A stretch of 64,000 bases of DNA, taken from contig NZ_FQXJ01000004.1 of the NCBI RefSeq assembly GCF_900129935.1, forward strand, positions 1 to 64,000, written 5' to 3'. Below are positions 1-8,795 of this stretch, piece after piece. Every line of letters begins with the position of its first letter. Position 1 is the first letter of the stretch. This stretch comes from Desulfosporosinus lacus DSM 15449. Lineage in GTDB: Bacteria > Bacillota > Desulfitobacteriia > Desulfitobacteriales > Desulfitobacteriaceae. The notes beneath the pieces are model-generated. The model was not told where the DNA came from, did no database searches, and worked only from the letters and a program-made list of their open reading frames with translations. The translations under genes and the position numbers were made by a program.

Positions 1-119
1 ACTCCAGAGAAAGACAGAGCCAGATAGAGCGCACTGTGCACAATGTTCTTGGAGGTCACAACACTCCAAGCTGCTGCAATCGACAGAATCGCAAAAATAA
101 AGAAAACGATTGTGCTCAC
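1..119 (-). CDS. nuoJ: NADH-quinone oxidoreductase subunit J (N-terminal part only)
   Basis: This is the start of a membrane subunit of respiratory complex I, cut off by the window edge after about 39 residues. The reverse strand opens with GTG and reads as one hydrophobic helix (IVFFIFAILSIAAAWSVV) followed by the SKNIVHSALYLALS segment that is typical of the NuoJ N-terminus. A GGTGGAG ribosome binding site overlaps the end of nuoI, and only a few bases separate the two genes, so they are co-transcribed. NuoJ is part of the proton-translocating membrane arm. The identification rests on position after nuoI and the conserved N-terminal segment. Confidence 0.85.
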   Translation of the reverse strand, partial: MSTIVFFIFAILSIAAAWSVVTSKNIVHSALYLALSFSG

Positions 120-121
120 CC

Positions 122-523
122 TCACTCCACCTTCCCTTTTCGCTCGGCGCGTTTAATCATATCCCATTGCATGTCTTCCGGCTCATAAATCGCGTTTTCA
201 AATTCTTGAGTAACTTTCAAAGCCTTTGTAGGACAAACCTCAGCACACATACCACAGAACAGACAGCGACCTACATCCATATGATACGTTTTTAGAACTT
301 TTTTATTGGCTTCATTCTTTTCACTGGTCAATTTGATAACTGAGTTAGGGCAGGCCATAGCGCACATATTGCATGATATGCACTTATCCCGTTCGAGCCC
401 CATGGAACTACGCACCCTAGTCGGAAGGTTAGGTTTTTCCTCAGGGTAAAACTCAGTGATATTCGGACCGACCATGCGTTTGAATGTGATGCCTAAACCT
501 TGTAGTAGACCTTTACCAAACAC
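122..523 (-). CDS. nuoI: NADH-quinone oxidoreductase subunit I (2x[4Fe-4S])
   Basis: This 133-residue ferredoxin-like subunit carries the N6a/N6b clusters that pass electrons towards NuoB in the peripheral arm of complex I. Two classic CxxCxxCxxxCP motifs are visible: Cys48/51/54/58 and Cys87/90/93/97. The protein is shorter than the enterobacterial homologue (about 180 residues), as is common in Gram-positive complex I. The start codon is GTG, four bases after the nuoH stop, so translation is probably coupled. It lies between nuoH and nuoJ. Confidence 0.93.
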   Translation of the reverse strand: MFGKGLLQGLGITFKRMVGPNITEFYPEEKPNLPTRVRSSMGLERDKCISCNMCAMACPNSVIKLTSEKNEANKKVLKTYHMDVGRCLFCGMCAEVCPTKALKVTQEFENAIYEPEDMQWDMIKRAERKGKVE

Positions 524-527
524 TGTG

Positions 528-1595
528 TCACCCTCCCATCACGAATCGGTAAATGTAAATTCCCAGACCCGTTAACAAAATGTTCACTATAGAAAGCGGT
601 AACAAGACCTTCCACGCCAAGTGCATTAAATGGTCAATTCGAATCCTTGGGAAGGTCCACCGAACCCACATCATCATGAAAATCATAACCCCAACTTTCA
701 TGAAGAACCAAACATAACCCGGCAGGATAGCAGGACCCTGCCAACCGCCTAAAAATACCGTAGCAGCAAGTGCAGACATAGCCGTCATGTTTCCGTACTC
801 TCCAAGGAAAAACAATCCCCAGCGAAGTCCGGTATACTCTGTAAACGGCCCTGCAACCACTTCCTGATCGGCTTCAACCAGGTCGAACGGTGCTCGGTTA
901 AGTTCTGCCAAGCCCGCAATCATGAAAATCACAAACGCCAGAGGTTGAAGAACAATAAAAGGAATAGTGCCTTGAGCTTCTACAATAACCCCTAAGTTAA
1001 ACGACTGAGTGATCATAACGACCCCGAGTAAGGAGAAGAGCAAGGGGATTTCGTAACTAATCATTTGAGCTACTGCCCTCATACCCCCAAGTAAGGAGTA
1101 TTTATTATTGGATCCCCATCCAGCCATTAAGAAACACAGGGTTGAAATTGAGGAGATAGCTACAAAATATAAGATACCTAAATCAATATTTATCGGTGCC
1201 ATATCCTTCCCATAAGGTATGACAGCCAACGTCATCATTGGGAGACAGAAGATAATCATTGGTGCAATTTTAAAAATAAGCTTATCTGCACCAGCCGGGG
1301 TAACATCTTCTTTACCCATGAGTTTTAATGCATCAGCTATAGTCTGAAACCATCCGCGCGGACCGAGACGATTGGGCCCTGGCCTTTGTGAAGTCCAACC
1401 TGCTACTTTGCGTTCAAGTAAGATCAAAATCAAAGCAGCCAGGACAACAATGATAACCACGATAATAAAATTAATGACATTCATGGTTAAATTAGCCCAA
1501 ACTGATTGGGGATCCGCAAAAAGACCACGGATGGCATCCGCAATAATCAAAAACAGATTATTTAGAGTCTCCAACAGGTAATTTAGAGTCTCCAT
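528..1595 (-). CDS. nuoH: NADH-quinone oxidoreductase subunit H
   Basis: NuoH is the membrane subunit that forms the entrance of the quinone-binding channel and links the peripheral arm to the proton-pumping arm. The 355-residue protein is strongly hydrophobic with about eight or nine transmembrane segments. It contains the family signatures [21 protein letters not shown] (about residues 61-81) and the acidic loop [20 protein letters not shown], which lines the quinone site. It follows nuoD directly here; the nuoE, nuoF and nuoG genes that sit between nuoD and nuoH in enterobacteria are absent. Confidence 0.95.
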   Translation of the reverse strand: METLNYLLETLNNLFLIIADAIRGLFADPQSVWANLTMNVINFIIVVIIVVLAALILILLERKVAGWTSQRPGPNRLGPRGWFQTIADALKLMGKEDVTPAGADKLIFKIAPMIIFCLPMMTLAVIPYGKDMAPINIDLGILYFVAISSISTLCFLMAGWGSNNKYSLLGGMRAVAQMISYEIPLLFSLLGVVMITQSFNLGVIVEAQGTIPFIVLQPLAFVIFMIAGLAELNRAPFDLVEADQEVVAGPFTEYTGLRWGLFFLGEYGNMTAMSALAATVFLGGWQGPAILPGYVWFFMKVGVMIFMMMWVRWTFPRIRIDHLMHLAWKVLLPLSIVNILLTGLGIYIYRFVMGG

Positions 1596-1620
1596 CTTAT
1601 TCTCCCCTCATCGCAATTTA

Positions 1621-2724
1621 CTACTTATCAACTTCACCCAATACAGCATCTAAGGTGGCAAAAATAGCTACAACATCTTGAATTTTCCAGCCTTTGGCTA
1701 CTATCGGGAGCATTTGTAAGTTTATGAATGTAGCTGGTCTGATACGGAGCCGTGTCGGCTTAGTCGTTCCATCACTGACGATATAAAATCCCAGTTCCCC
1801 TTTGGGGTTCTCAACACGGTGATATACTTCCCCCACTGGAGGCTTAATAACTTTAGGCACCTTAGCCATAATCGGACCGCCAGGAATATCACGTACTGCT
1901 TGCTTGATGATTTTGATACTTTCCACGATCTCATCCATCCGGATTATAGTACGATCATAGCTATCACAACCCGTTCGAACAGGCACATCAAAATCAAATC
2001 GCTCGTAGATACTGTAAGGTTCCGCTTTACGCACGTCATAATCGACACCTGACGCTCGTAAGACGGGTCCCGTGATCGACAAGTTTTCCGCCATTTCCTT
2101 GGTTAAGATACCCACGTTCTTTAGCCGACCCATAGCAATTTCATTTCCAAAAAAGATGCCATAATATTCTTCAAGCATCTCTGGTGTGTCGTCAAGGAAC
2201 GATTGTAAAGCAGGCCAGAATTCTTCAGGTGGCTCTGCACTCATTCCTCCTATTCTCATAATGTTGACCGTCAAGCGACTTCCGGCGGTCATCTCATACA
2301 TATCGCAAATCCGTTCACGATCACGGAAAGCATAAGACCAGGCTGACCAGCCCGCCATATCAAGTGCTGTACTGGCAATACAAACCTGATGACTGGCAAT
2401 CCGGGCAAGTTCCCCGAAGATAACCCGCAGATACTCAGCGCGTTCTGGAATTTCAACCCCCATGAGCTTCTCAACAGTTTGTACGTAGGCCCAGTTATTA
2501 TGCGGAGACGCCAAGTAGTCCAACCGATCCGTATAAGGAATGAACTGTGAATAGGTTCGACTTTCGGCTAGTTTTTCCATACCTCGATGTAAATATCCAA
2601 GTTTAGGCTCAATATTCGTAACTGTTTCTCCTGCTAAATGGACCACCATGCGAAACAAACCGTGCATACTCGGGTGCTGGGGGCCCATGTTTAAGATTAG
2701 TTCTTCTGTTTTTTCAATAGACAT
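1621..2724 (-). CDS. nuoD: NADH-quinone oxidoreductase subunit D (49 kDa)
   Basis: This 367-residue subunit is related to the large subunit of [NiFe]-hydrogenases and forms, with NuoB, the quinone reduction site. The N-terminal NMGPQHPSMHGLFR and the GYLHRGMEKL motif (around residues 43-52) are diagnostic of NuoD, as is the C-terminal VVAIFATLDAVLGEVD. The length is somewhat below the 400 residues of many homologues but both ends are intact. NuoC is encoded as a separate gene just upstream, not fused. Confidence 0.95.
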   Translation of the reverse strand: MSIEKTEELILNMGPQHPSMHGLFRMVVHLAGETVTNIEPKLGYLHRGMEKLAESRTYSQFIPYTDRLDYLASPHNNWAYVQTVEKLMGVEIPERAEYLRVIFGELARIASHQVCIASTALDMAGWSAWSYAFRDRERICDMYEMTAGSRLTVNIMRIGGMSAEPPEEFWPALQSFLDDTPEMLEEYYGIFFGNEIAMGRLKNVGILTKEMAENLSITGPVLRASGVDYDVRKAEPYSIYERFDFDVPVRTGCDSYDRTIIRMDEIVESIKIIKQAVRDIPGGPIMAKVPKVIKPPVGEVYHRVENPKGELGFYIVSDGTTKPTRLRIRPATFINLQMLPIVAKGWKIQDVVAIFATLDAVLGEVDK

Positions 2725-2735
2725 GACGTTTCCCC

Positions 2736-3224
2736 CTATTCCCCTTCTATTCGTGTACGCACGACATTTCGAACCTCTATGGGTTCAGTCACATAATCTT
2801 TGCGCAACGGATATCCTTCAAAATCATCCCACATGTAAATACGTTTTAAATTGGGATGTCCCTTAAATTTGATGCCAAACATATCATAGGCTTCACGCTC
2901 CAGATAGTTTGCGCCTTCCCAAATGCGAGTTGCGGAGTCAATCACCGGGTTTTCATGGTCCATAGTTGCCTTCACTCTCATGAGCTGCGGTCCATGGAGG
3001 CTTGATAACTGATAGACGACTTCAATATGGTCCCCACTGTCTACTCCACATAAATCGTGCAGAAAATCACATGGGACATCGGGAAAGTTTTTAGCTCCCG
3101 TTAACGCTTCAATGATGTAGGTCGCTTGAACTTTCAACACGAGTACCCCAAAGCTTTCTTCGACTACACCGTTAACCCGGGAGGCAAGTTCGTCTACATA
3201 GCGGCTTAATACTTTATTTTCCAT
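2736..3224 (-). CDS. nuoC: NADH-quinone oxidoreductase subunit C (30 kDa)
   Basis: NuoC is a structural subunit of the peripheral arm of complex I, with no cofactor. The 162-residue protein has the family signature [19 protein letters not shown] followed by [23 protein letters not shown] near its C-terminus. Its start overlaps the end of nuoB by 11 bases, and nuoD follows after 11 bases, which fits one operon with coupled translation. Confidence 0.94.
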   Translation of the reverse strand: MENKVLSRYVDELASRVNGVVEESFGVLVLKVQATYIIEALTGAKNFPDVPCDFLHDLCGVDSGDHIEVVYQLSSLHGPQLMRVKATMDHENPVIDSATRIWEGANYLEREAYDMFGIKFKGHPNLKRIYMWDDFEGYPLRKDYVTEPIEVRNVVRTRIEGE

Positions 3225-3735
3225 GTCTCATTAACCTCACCTTAGCGGGATTTGAAACTTTATATTGAAGTTGCAAAAGCCCATAAATTAAGGATTCTGG
3301 CCTTGGAGGGCAACCTGGGATGTAAACGTCTACTGGTAAGATTTTATCGACGCCCGCAAGCATGGAGTAGGAATCGACAAAGGGACCTCCTGCATTCGCA
3401 CAACTGCCCATGGCGATTACCCATTTTGGCTCAGGCATTTGGTCATAAATTCTTCTTAACAGGGGAGCCATCTTACGAGTACAAGTCCCCGCAACGATCA
3501 TGACATCGGCTTGACGAGGTGAGGCACGGAAAACCTCATATCCAAAGCGGGAAATGTCATAACGAGGTCCGCCAGTAGCCATCATTTCAATCGCACAGCA
3601 AGCTAAACCCAAAGTAACCGGCCAAAAGGAATGCCCTCTTGCCCAGTTCAAGGCCTTATCAATCGTAGTAACTAAAACATTTTTTTCCATCAACGTTTCT
3701 TCTTCGCGAAGACGTTTTTCTGAAGCTACATCCAC
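3214..3735 (-). CDS. nuoB: NADH-quinone oxidoreductase subunit B (cluster N2)
   Basis: NuoB holds the terminal iron-sulfur cluster N2 that reduces quinone. Counting from the chosen start, the four expected ligands are the tandem Cys46-Cys47, Cys112 (GSCAN) and Cys142 (PGCPPRPE). An extra cysteine occurs at position 85 (GTCTRK). An open frame runs further upstream, but that part is nuoA read in another frame. I choose a GTG that overlaps the nuoA stop and lies 9 bases after an AAGGTG ribosome binding site, giving 173 residues. An internal ATG at residue 16 is the alternative. Confidence 0.92.
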   Translation of the reverse strand: MDVASEKRLREEETLMEKNVLVTTIDKALNWARGHSFWPVTLGLACCAIEMMATGGPRYDISRFGYEVFRASPRQADVMIVAGTCTRKMAPLLRRIYDQMPEPKWVIAMGSCANAGGPFVDSYSMLAGVDKILPVDVYIPGCPPRPESLIYGLLQLQYKVSNPAKVRLMRHGK

Positions 3736-4085
3736 TCTAGAGCACCTTCTTTCCAAGCATACCAGAAACCAACTAAGAGAATGACAATAAAGATAAACAT
3801 CTCCACAAAGGCAAATGTCCCCAGTTTTTGGAATGTTAAGGCCCAAGGATACAAGAAAACTGTTTCAACACTAAAAGCTGCAAACACTAAGGCATACATA
3901 AAATAATTGCTCTTGAATCCAAGCCATGTTCTTCCGATGGTCTCGTTACCACATTCATAAGTTGTCAACTTCTCTTTATGCGGTTTGTTGGGCGCTAGCA
4001 ATTTTGGCATAATCATCATAATGATGGATACTGCCATTGCTCCAACAAGAAACACACCTACACCAGCAAAATTATTATCATACAT
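3726..4085 (-). CDS. nuoA: NADH-quinone oxidoreductase subunit A
   Basis: NuoA is the small membrane subunit that starts the complex I operon. The 119-residue protein has three transmembrane helices and the conserved loop [16 protein letters not shown], in which the Glu-Cys pair is the NuoA signature (usual form YECG). A strong AAGGAGG ribosome binding site precedes the ATG. The gene is the first of the operon: upstream lies a promoter-like sequence and then rnhB. Confidence 0.94.
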   Translation of the reverse strand: MYDNNFAGVGVFLVGAMAVSIIMMIMPKLLAPNKPHKEKLTTYECGNETIGRTWLGFKSNYFMYALVFAAFSVETVFLYPWALTFQKLGTFAFVEMFIFIVILLVGFWYAWKEGALEWM

Positions 4086-4141
4086 TCGGATTACCTCCTT
4101 TCATAAAAATATCTGATAGCATGCTTCTATTAGCTAATCAT

Positions 4142-4170
4142 ATTTTGCCACAACCATAGATTTCGGTCAA
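4142..4170 (-). promoter_or_regulatory. Candidate sigma-A promoter of the nuo operon
   Basis: Reading the minus strand, TTGACC is followed after 17 bases by CAAAAT, about 55 bases before the nuoA start. The -35 element is good and the -10 element poor, so this is a moderate candidate. It lies in the rnhB-nuoA gap. Confidence 0.4.
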
Positions 4171-4200
4171 TTTAATAGTGTTTTCTATAATTTCTTACCT

Positions 4201-4983
4201 TTAGCTAATAGATGTCTCTTGCCTCACCGGTGCAAAACTTTTGCGGTGAAGCGGACATGGCCCTAAGCGCTTTAGAACCTGCATGTGTTCACTTGTGCCA
4301 TACCCTTTGTTCTTAGAAAACGTATATTCCGGATAGAGAGAATGAAGTTGAACCATTAGTCGATCACGGGTCACTTTCGCTAAAATCGAGGCCGCCGCGA
4401 TTGACGCACTTAAGTGGTCACCCCCTATGAGAGGAAGCTGTGGAAGTTGTACATCTGGAAGATTTAAGGCGTCTATTAGTAAATAATGAGGGCGAATTGT
4501 CAAGCCTTCTATGGAGCGCTTCATAGCTAATTTCGTTGCCTGCAAAATATTTAGGGCATCAATCTCTGCCGGTTCAGCACTTCCGATAGCATAATCAATC
4601 GCCTGCTTTTGAATTTGTATAAAGAGCTTTTCCCGTTTACTTTCTGTCAGCATCTTGGAATCATTGAGCCCAGGAAGATCAAATTTTGCAGGCAGAATAC
4701 AGGCTCCAGCGACAACCGGCCCCGCCAGCGGTCCGCGACCTGCTTCATCAACTCCTGCTAACAATAAATAGCCTTGCTTCCAGAGCTTGTTTTCTTCAAC
4801 GAGCAGTTGTTGTATACGAGCTTGTTCCAGCACTTGTGCCTGCTGGTACTTGACTAGTTGAACTGCTAATCTGCGAACTCCCTGACGCGAGTCGTTCTGA
4901 CAAGCACATATCATACGAGGGGAAGGATCTCTATAGAGTGCTTCTTGAACTTCCCGAATATTCATTTGGGATAACGGTTCCAC
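4201..4983 (-). CDS. rnhB: Ribonuclease HII
   Basis: RNase HII removes ribonucleotides misincorporated in DNA and RNA primers. The catalytic core begins at GVDEAGRGPLAGPVVAGA (about residues 79-96), supplying the Asp-Glu pair, with a further acidic residue in LLIDAL and the ASILAKVTRD segment. The first 70 residues form a helical extension seen in the Bacillus enzyme, which has a similar length of about 255 residues. Gene order rplS-lepB-rbgA-rnhB matches B. subtilis. Confidence 0.95.
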   Translation of the reverse strand: MEPLSQMNIREVQEALYRDPSPRMICACQNDSRQGVRRLAVQLVKYQQAQVLEQARIQQLLVEENKLWKQGYLLLAGVDEAGRGPLAGPVVAGACILPAKFDLPGLNDSKMLTESKREKLFIQIQKQAIDYAIGSAEPAEIDALNILQATKLAMKRSIEGLTIRPHYLLIDALNLPDVQLPQLPLIGGDHLSASIAAASILAKVTRDRLMVQLHSLYPEYTFSKNKGYGTSEHMQVLKRLGPCPLHRKSFAPVRQETSIS

Positions 4984-5125
4984 ACTTTTCTCCTCTTCTC
5001 TCCCTAAAAATTTATTTCGACATGCAGAGGCAATTACCTCTTATCTAGCTATCAATCTTCAATATACACACAATAATTTTAAAATTAAGAAATGTTAGTA
5101 ATATTTTTTATTTACATAATTACAT

Positions 5126-5956
5126 TTATTTATTAAGATGATCCATAGTTATTGGTCCAAGTTGTCCCATTCTAAGATCCCTAAGAAATATTTGAGCTGC
5201 TTTAAGCGTATCGACACGTCCACCATGAATTAAGCATCCCCGTTTACGCCCTAAGCTCTCCAGCGTAACCTCAGATTCTTTGATCTTATAGCGGGACAGA
5301 GAATTTGGGGAATGCAGATTTAACCAGTCGATAATCCAATTCGACAGTTCCTCAATATCAAAAACATCATCTTTTATGGCCCCAAGTGCTGCTAGTTTTT
5401 TTCCGACTTCAACATCATCAAACTTCGGCCATAACATTCCCGGCGTATCTAACAGCTCAACTCGTTCATGAATCCGCACCCATTGATTTCCTCGAGTAAC
5501 GCCTGGTTTGTTACCCACTTTTGCTTGAGCTCCACCTGTCAATTGATTAATTAAAGAGGACTTTCCGATATTTGGAATACCTACAATCATTACTTTTATC
5601 ATTTGTGGGCGAATACCCTTTTCAGCTTGTTTTGCTTGTTTAGCAAGGACCATGCGTTCAAGTTCTGGTACGATTTGTTTAACACCTACCCCTGTAGTTG
5701 CACTAACAGCGTAAACAGGACTCAATTCTTTTAAGTGCTTAAGCCACCTCGACGTCCAATTAGAATCCGCTAAATCAGCTTTGTTAAGCAACAACAACCT
5801 CGCCTTATTGCCAAGCAAATTATGCAACATCGGATTACGACTGCTGACCGGTATCCTGGCATCTGCAAGTTCTAACACAACATCCACCCATTTTAGCTGT
5901 TCTAACAGAAGCCGTCTCGTTTTAGCCATATGTCCTGGAAACCATTGAATACTCAT
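5126..5956 (-). CDS. rbgA: Ribosome biogenesis GTPase RbgA (YlqF)
   Basis: RbgA is a circularly permuted GTPase needed for late assembly of the 50S subunit. The permuted motif order is visible: the G4 motif LLNKADLAD (about residue 57) comes first, then the P-loop GIPNIGKSSLIN (about residue 126) and then the DTPGML switch (about residue 170). The N-terminus MSIQWFPGHMAKTRR is the family hallmark. The 276-residue length is normal. It sits between lepB and rnhB as in B. subtilis. Confidence 0.95.
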   Translation of the reverse strand: MSIQWFPGHMAKTRRLLLEQLKWVDVVLELADARIPVSSRNPMLHNLLGNKARLLLLNKADLADSNWTSRWLKHLKELSPVYAVSATTGVGVKQIVPELERMVLAKQAKQAEKGIRPQMIKVMIVGIPNIGKSSLINQLTGGAQAKVGNKPGVTRGNQWVRIHERVELLDTPGMLWPKFDDVEVGKKLAALGAIKDDVFDIEELSNWIIDWLNLHSPNSLSRYKIKESEVTLESLGRKRGCLIHGGRVDTLKAAQIFLRDLRMGQLGPITMDHLNK

Positions 5957-6002
5957 GAAAACCTCTCTTCATCCATCTCAAACTTTTCTTTTGCTAATCT
6001 AT

Positions 6003-6527
6003 TTAACTTGCTCTCGAAATAAATCTAAACCTCTGAAAAGGGTAATATACTAACCATGCTTTTCCTAACAGATAGTCCTTAGGAAGAAGCCCCCATTCTC
6101 TCGAGTCTTCACTCTCACGGCGATTATCTCCTAAGACAAAGACCTTTCCCTCCGGTACCCTTTCCGGACCATAGGGTGGGTAATCACCGGGTTTAACGTA
6201 AGGCTCAGGAATAGCATCCCCATTTACAAAAACTTTATTATCACGCAATTCTACAGTTTCACCTTCAGACGCAATAACCCGTTTTACAAAGGTTCGCTTT
6301 AAATCCTTGGGAAAGGCAAATACGACAACATCTCCTCGAGTTGGAGCCCAGAAGCGATATGAAAGACGATTAACGAGAATGTGGTCTCCCGGAGCCATGC
6401 CAGGTTCCATGGAGGGAGTTGGAATCAGATACGGTTGAAATACTACCCAACGTAATATTCCGCCAGCCAGTATGGCTACGCCAATAATACCCAAAAGCCA
6501 TTTTGTCTTTGTTCTCTTATTTTCCAT
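6003..6527 (-). CDS. lepB: Signal peptidase I
   Basis: This membrane-bound serine protease removes signal peptides from exported proteins on the outer face of the membrane. A basic N-terminus is followed by one transmembrane helix (about residues 10-30). The catalytic serine is Ser39 in PTPSMEPG and the general base is Lys82 in TFVKRVIA; the GDNRRESEDSREWG box near residue 135 is also present. At 174 residues it is of the short Gram-positive type. It is separated from rplS by a terminator and about 260 bases. Confidence 0.95.
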   Translation of the reverse strand: MENKRTKTKWLLGIIGVAILAGGILRWVVFQPYLIPTPSMEPGMAPGDHILVNRLSYRFWAPTRGDVVVFAFPKDLKRTFVKRVIASEGETVELRDNKVFVNGDAIPEPYVKPGDYPPYGPERVPEGKVFVLGDNRRESEDSREWGLLPKDYLLGKAWLVYYPFQRFRFISRAS

Positions 6528-6690
6528 CGTAACGCTCCCCTCTTGAACTACTCTTTAGTATGAACAAGATTCTTCGGAGCATACGCTAAAAAAGCATAAA
6601 AATCTATAATTAAATGATCTGTTTGCTCTATTACAACAAAGTCTGCGATTTTTGACCGTATAAAGAAGCCAGGTCTCTGTCAACCCTTGG

Positions 6691-6766
6691 GTCCGCAGGA
6701 TATGTAAGTGTCCCTCTATCAGCATGACTCGAACAAGAATGCTCGAAATACCGGCCACGGATGGCC
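6691..6766 (-). repeat. Possible decayed relative of the ffh/smc repeat family
   Basis: The 300-base gap between lepB and rplS holds no credible gene. On the minus strand it contains a GGCCATCC(G)TGGCC palindrome and, separately, GGGACACTT followed by ATCC and TGCGGAC. These are short pieces of the core found in the repeats beside ffh, smc and ftsY, in changed order. The match is short and gapped, so relationship is uncertain. Confidence 0.25.
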
Positions 6767-6789
6767 AGTCGGATTATGCTTCTGACAAG

Positions 6790-6820
6790 TAAAAAAAAAG
6801 AGCCAGATTGCTCCAGCTCA
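6790..6820 (-). terminator. Rho-independent terminator after rplS
   Basis: On the minus strand a GAGCTGG/CTGGCTC hairpin with a six-base loop is followed by nine T residues, just after the rplS stop. It separates rplS from lepB. Confidence 0.85.
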
Positions 6821-6828
6821 ATTATTTC

Positions 6829-7176
6829 CTAGCCGATACGACGGTCGCGAATCCGTGCCGCCTTACCTGATAGTCCACGTAAATAGTAAAGCTTAGCCCG
6901 GCGAACAATACCCCGACGAGCCACCTCAATTTTTTCCAAGCGTGGTGAATGCAAAGGGAAAGTTCGTTCTACCCCGACTCCAGCGAAGACACGTCGAACA
7001 GTAAAAGTCTCTCGAATGCCGCCACCTTTCATTGCGATGACAAGCCCTTCAAAAACCTGAATACGTTCACGAGTTCCCTCAACAATGCGCACATGTACAC
7101 GAACCGTATCACCTGGGCGGAAGTTAGGAAGATCCTTCTTCATTTGTTCTTCTTCAATCATGCGAATATAATCCAT
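6829..7176 (-). CDS. rplS: 50S ribosomal protein bL19
   Basis: bL19 sits at the 30S-50S interface of the ribosome. The 115-residue sequence has the family features [26 protein letters not shown] and the C-terminal [18 protein letters not shown]. It has its own promoter and terminator here, although trmD and a methyltransferase gene lie immediately upstream. Confidence 0.97.
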   Translation of the reverse strand: MDYIRMIEEEQMKKDLPNFRPGDTVRVHVRIVEGTRERIQVFEGLVIAMKGGGIRETFTVRRVFAGVGVERTFPLHSPRLEKIEVARRGIVRRAKLYYLRGLSGKAARIRDRRIG

Positions 7177-7252
7177 TAAAAATCCCCCCTTCCTTGCCTA
7201 GATGTTCATACACTGATTCACAGCGAGCGGACCATCTATATCAGACCAATTT

Positions 7253-7281
7253 ATATTATCACAACCTGTTTAGTTATGCAA
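7253..7281 (-). promoter_or_regulatory. Sigma-A promoter of rplS, with possible leader RNA
   Basis: Minus strand: TTGCAT, 17-base spacer, TAATAT, about 75 bases before the rplS start. The transcribed leader contains AGATG pairing with CATCT around smaller pairing segments before the ribosome binding site. This is the position of the L19 leader described in Firmicutes, but I cannot confirm that motif by eye. Confidence 0.6.
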
Positions 7282-7325
7282 CAAATTTCAAGAGCAATCT
7301 TCCTTTACCTGTAGATAATCCGTGC

Positions 7326-7883
7326 TCAATGTCCGCGTAAGCGATCTAAGATTATTGAGACTGCTGAACGTACAGATAAGTGATTATAATCAGTCGGCCC
7401 ATAGATCGGCTCTAAAATTAGATCCATCTTCTCAACATCTTCTTTGAGCAGTCCCCATCCCGTACCAAAGAGTAAAAGAATTGGAGTTTCTATTGTTTCT
7501 ATATCCTTACGAAGCTGTGCATAAGTAACTGTATTGGCATACTTACGTGCATCTGTCGCCACTTTAATAGGGGCAACTCCGTGTTCAGCTTCAATCTCAG
7601 CATAGACTTCCTCCAAATTGTTTGCAATTTTAACTCGCGCGAATGCTTCTTGACGGTCCGGATTGTACTCAGCCCCGTAACCCTCTTGCCAAAAGCCCAT
7701 AATACGTTTTGCTAACTGACGTTGCGCTTCCGCGGGATGAACTACGAAATATCGTTTTACCCCATAGGTGGTTGAACACCTGGCAATATCATGCAGATCT
7801 AAGTTGGTAATTGAAGTAGCGACCGTCTCCATATTTTTATTGTATACAGGGGAATGGACTAGAGCTAAGTAGATATCTGACAT
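7326..7883 (-). CDS. SPOUT-type RNA methyltransferase (Methyltrn_RNA_4-like)
   Basis: A 185-residue protein that I place in the SAM-dependent RNA methyltransferase family found next to trmD in clostridia and Deltaproteobacteria; its target is not known to me. It starts MSDIYLALVHSPVYNK. The C-terminal part LLFGTGWGLLKEDVEKMD followed by GPTDYNHLSVRSAVSIILDRL looks like a SPOUT trefoil-knot SAM site. The open frame extends 14 codons upstream, but I chose the ATG with GGGAGGAA eight bases before it. It follows trmD by 57 bases and precedes the rplS promoter. Confidence 0.8.
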   Translation of the reverse strand: MSDIYLALVHSPVYNKNMETVATSITNLDLHDIARCSTTYGVKRYFVVHPAEAQRQLAKRIMGFWQEGYGAEYNPDRQEAFARVKIANNLEEVYAEIEAEHGVAPIKVATDARKYANTVTYAQLRKDIETIETPILLLFGTGWGLLKEDVEKMDLILEPIYGPTDYNHLSVRSAVSIILDRLRGH

Positions 7884-7940
7884 GGAGAAATTCCTCCCAA
7901 CGCAGTTCCAGAAACCAGAGGCCACCTCTGATTCTATATT

Positions 7941-8756
7941 TTAGATAGTTTTTTTCGAAGATCGCCGCTGTCGTTTTGGTGGAGGACAAAGATGTTGCCA
8001 TTTCCCACGCCATGAGGCAATTTCCTCGTGCTCATGAATTAGTTCTTCTAAAATGGGATAGTCTTCCGCTCCAAAAGTAATCTCACTGATCAAATCTGGG
8101 CGTCTTAAAAAAGTCCGTCTTAAAGACTCTTTTCTTCGCCAACGTTTTATCTGTGCGTGATGTCCGGATAACAAAACTTCCGGCACCTTCCGCCCTTCAA
8201 ATTCAGCTGGACGAGTATACTGAGGGTATTCCAAGAGACCGCCAATACTGTGTGAATCCTCCTCGGCTGAAACCACTTCTCCGAGGACTCCAGGAATGAG
8301 CCTGGCCACGGCATCAATCATAACCATTGCAGCAAGCTCCCCGCCAGTCAAAACATAGTCCCCTAGGGAGACTTCTTCATCTGCCAACTCTCGAACTCGC
8401 TCATCAAATCCTTCATAATGCCCGCATATAAAGACGAGTTCTTTATGAGCAGACCATTGTTTAGCTTTTTCCTGATGAAAAACCTGTCCTTGTGGTGACA
8501 TGAGAATAAGCCTCCGTTGGTTGCAGGTCTGGGGTAAATCCCTTATTGCTGCAAAAATCGGTTCAGGCTTTAAGAGCATTCCTGCTCCCCCTCCATATGG
8601 AACGTCATCCACATTTTTATGCTTACTAGCAGCGTAATCACGGAAATTCACCAAGTTAATCTCCATTAAACCCGCTTCTTGCGCTCGTTTTAAAATACTT
8701 TCATGCAAGGGTACGAACATCTCAGGGAATAATGATAACACCGTAATTTTTATCAT
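7941..8756 (-). CDS. trmD: tRNA (guanine-N1)-methyltransferase
   Basis: TrmD methylates G37 of tRNAs, preventing frameshifting. Motifs visible are LSLFPEMFVPLHESIL at the start, DVPYGGGAGMLLKPEP (about residue 51), FICGHYEGFDERV (about 108) and the knot region SLGDYVLTGGELAAMVMIDA. The 271-residue protein is about 25 residues longer than average because of a basic C-terminal tail rich in Arg/Lys/Pro. It is in the operon rpsP-khpA-rimM-trmD, 40 bases after rimM. Confidence 0.96.
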   Translation of the reverse strand: MIKITVLSLFPEMFVPLHESILKRAQEAGLMEINLVNFRDYAASKHKNVDDVPYGGGAGMLLKPEPIFAAIRDLPQTCNQRRLILMSPQGQVFHQEKAKQWSAHKELVFICGHYEGFDERVRELADEEVSLGDYVLTGGELAAMVMIDAVARLIPGVLGEVVSAEEDSHSIGGLLEYPQYTRPAEFEGRKVPEVLLSGHHAQIKRWRRKESLRRTFLRRPDLISEITFGAEDYPILEELIHEHEEIASWRGKWQHLCPPPKRQRRSSKKTI

Positions 8757-8795
8757 ATGTAGATCAATCCTCCAACCTAATCGTGGTTCGAACGA

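Noticed and set aside
3736-3846. Longer nuoB start inside nuoA
   Set aside because: The extra residues are nuoA in another frame; a GTG with a good binding site overlaps the nuoA stop.
6555-6758. 67-codon open frame between lepB and rplS
   Set aside because: No ribosome binding site, no recognisable sequence, and it covers the possible repeat fragments.
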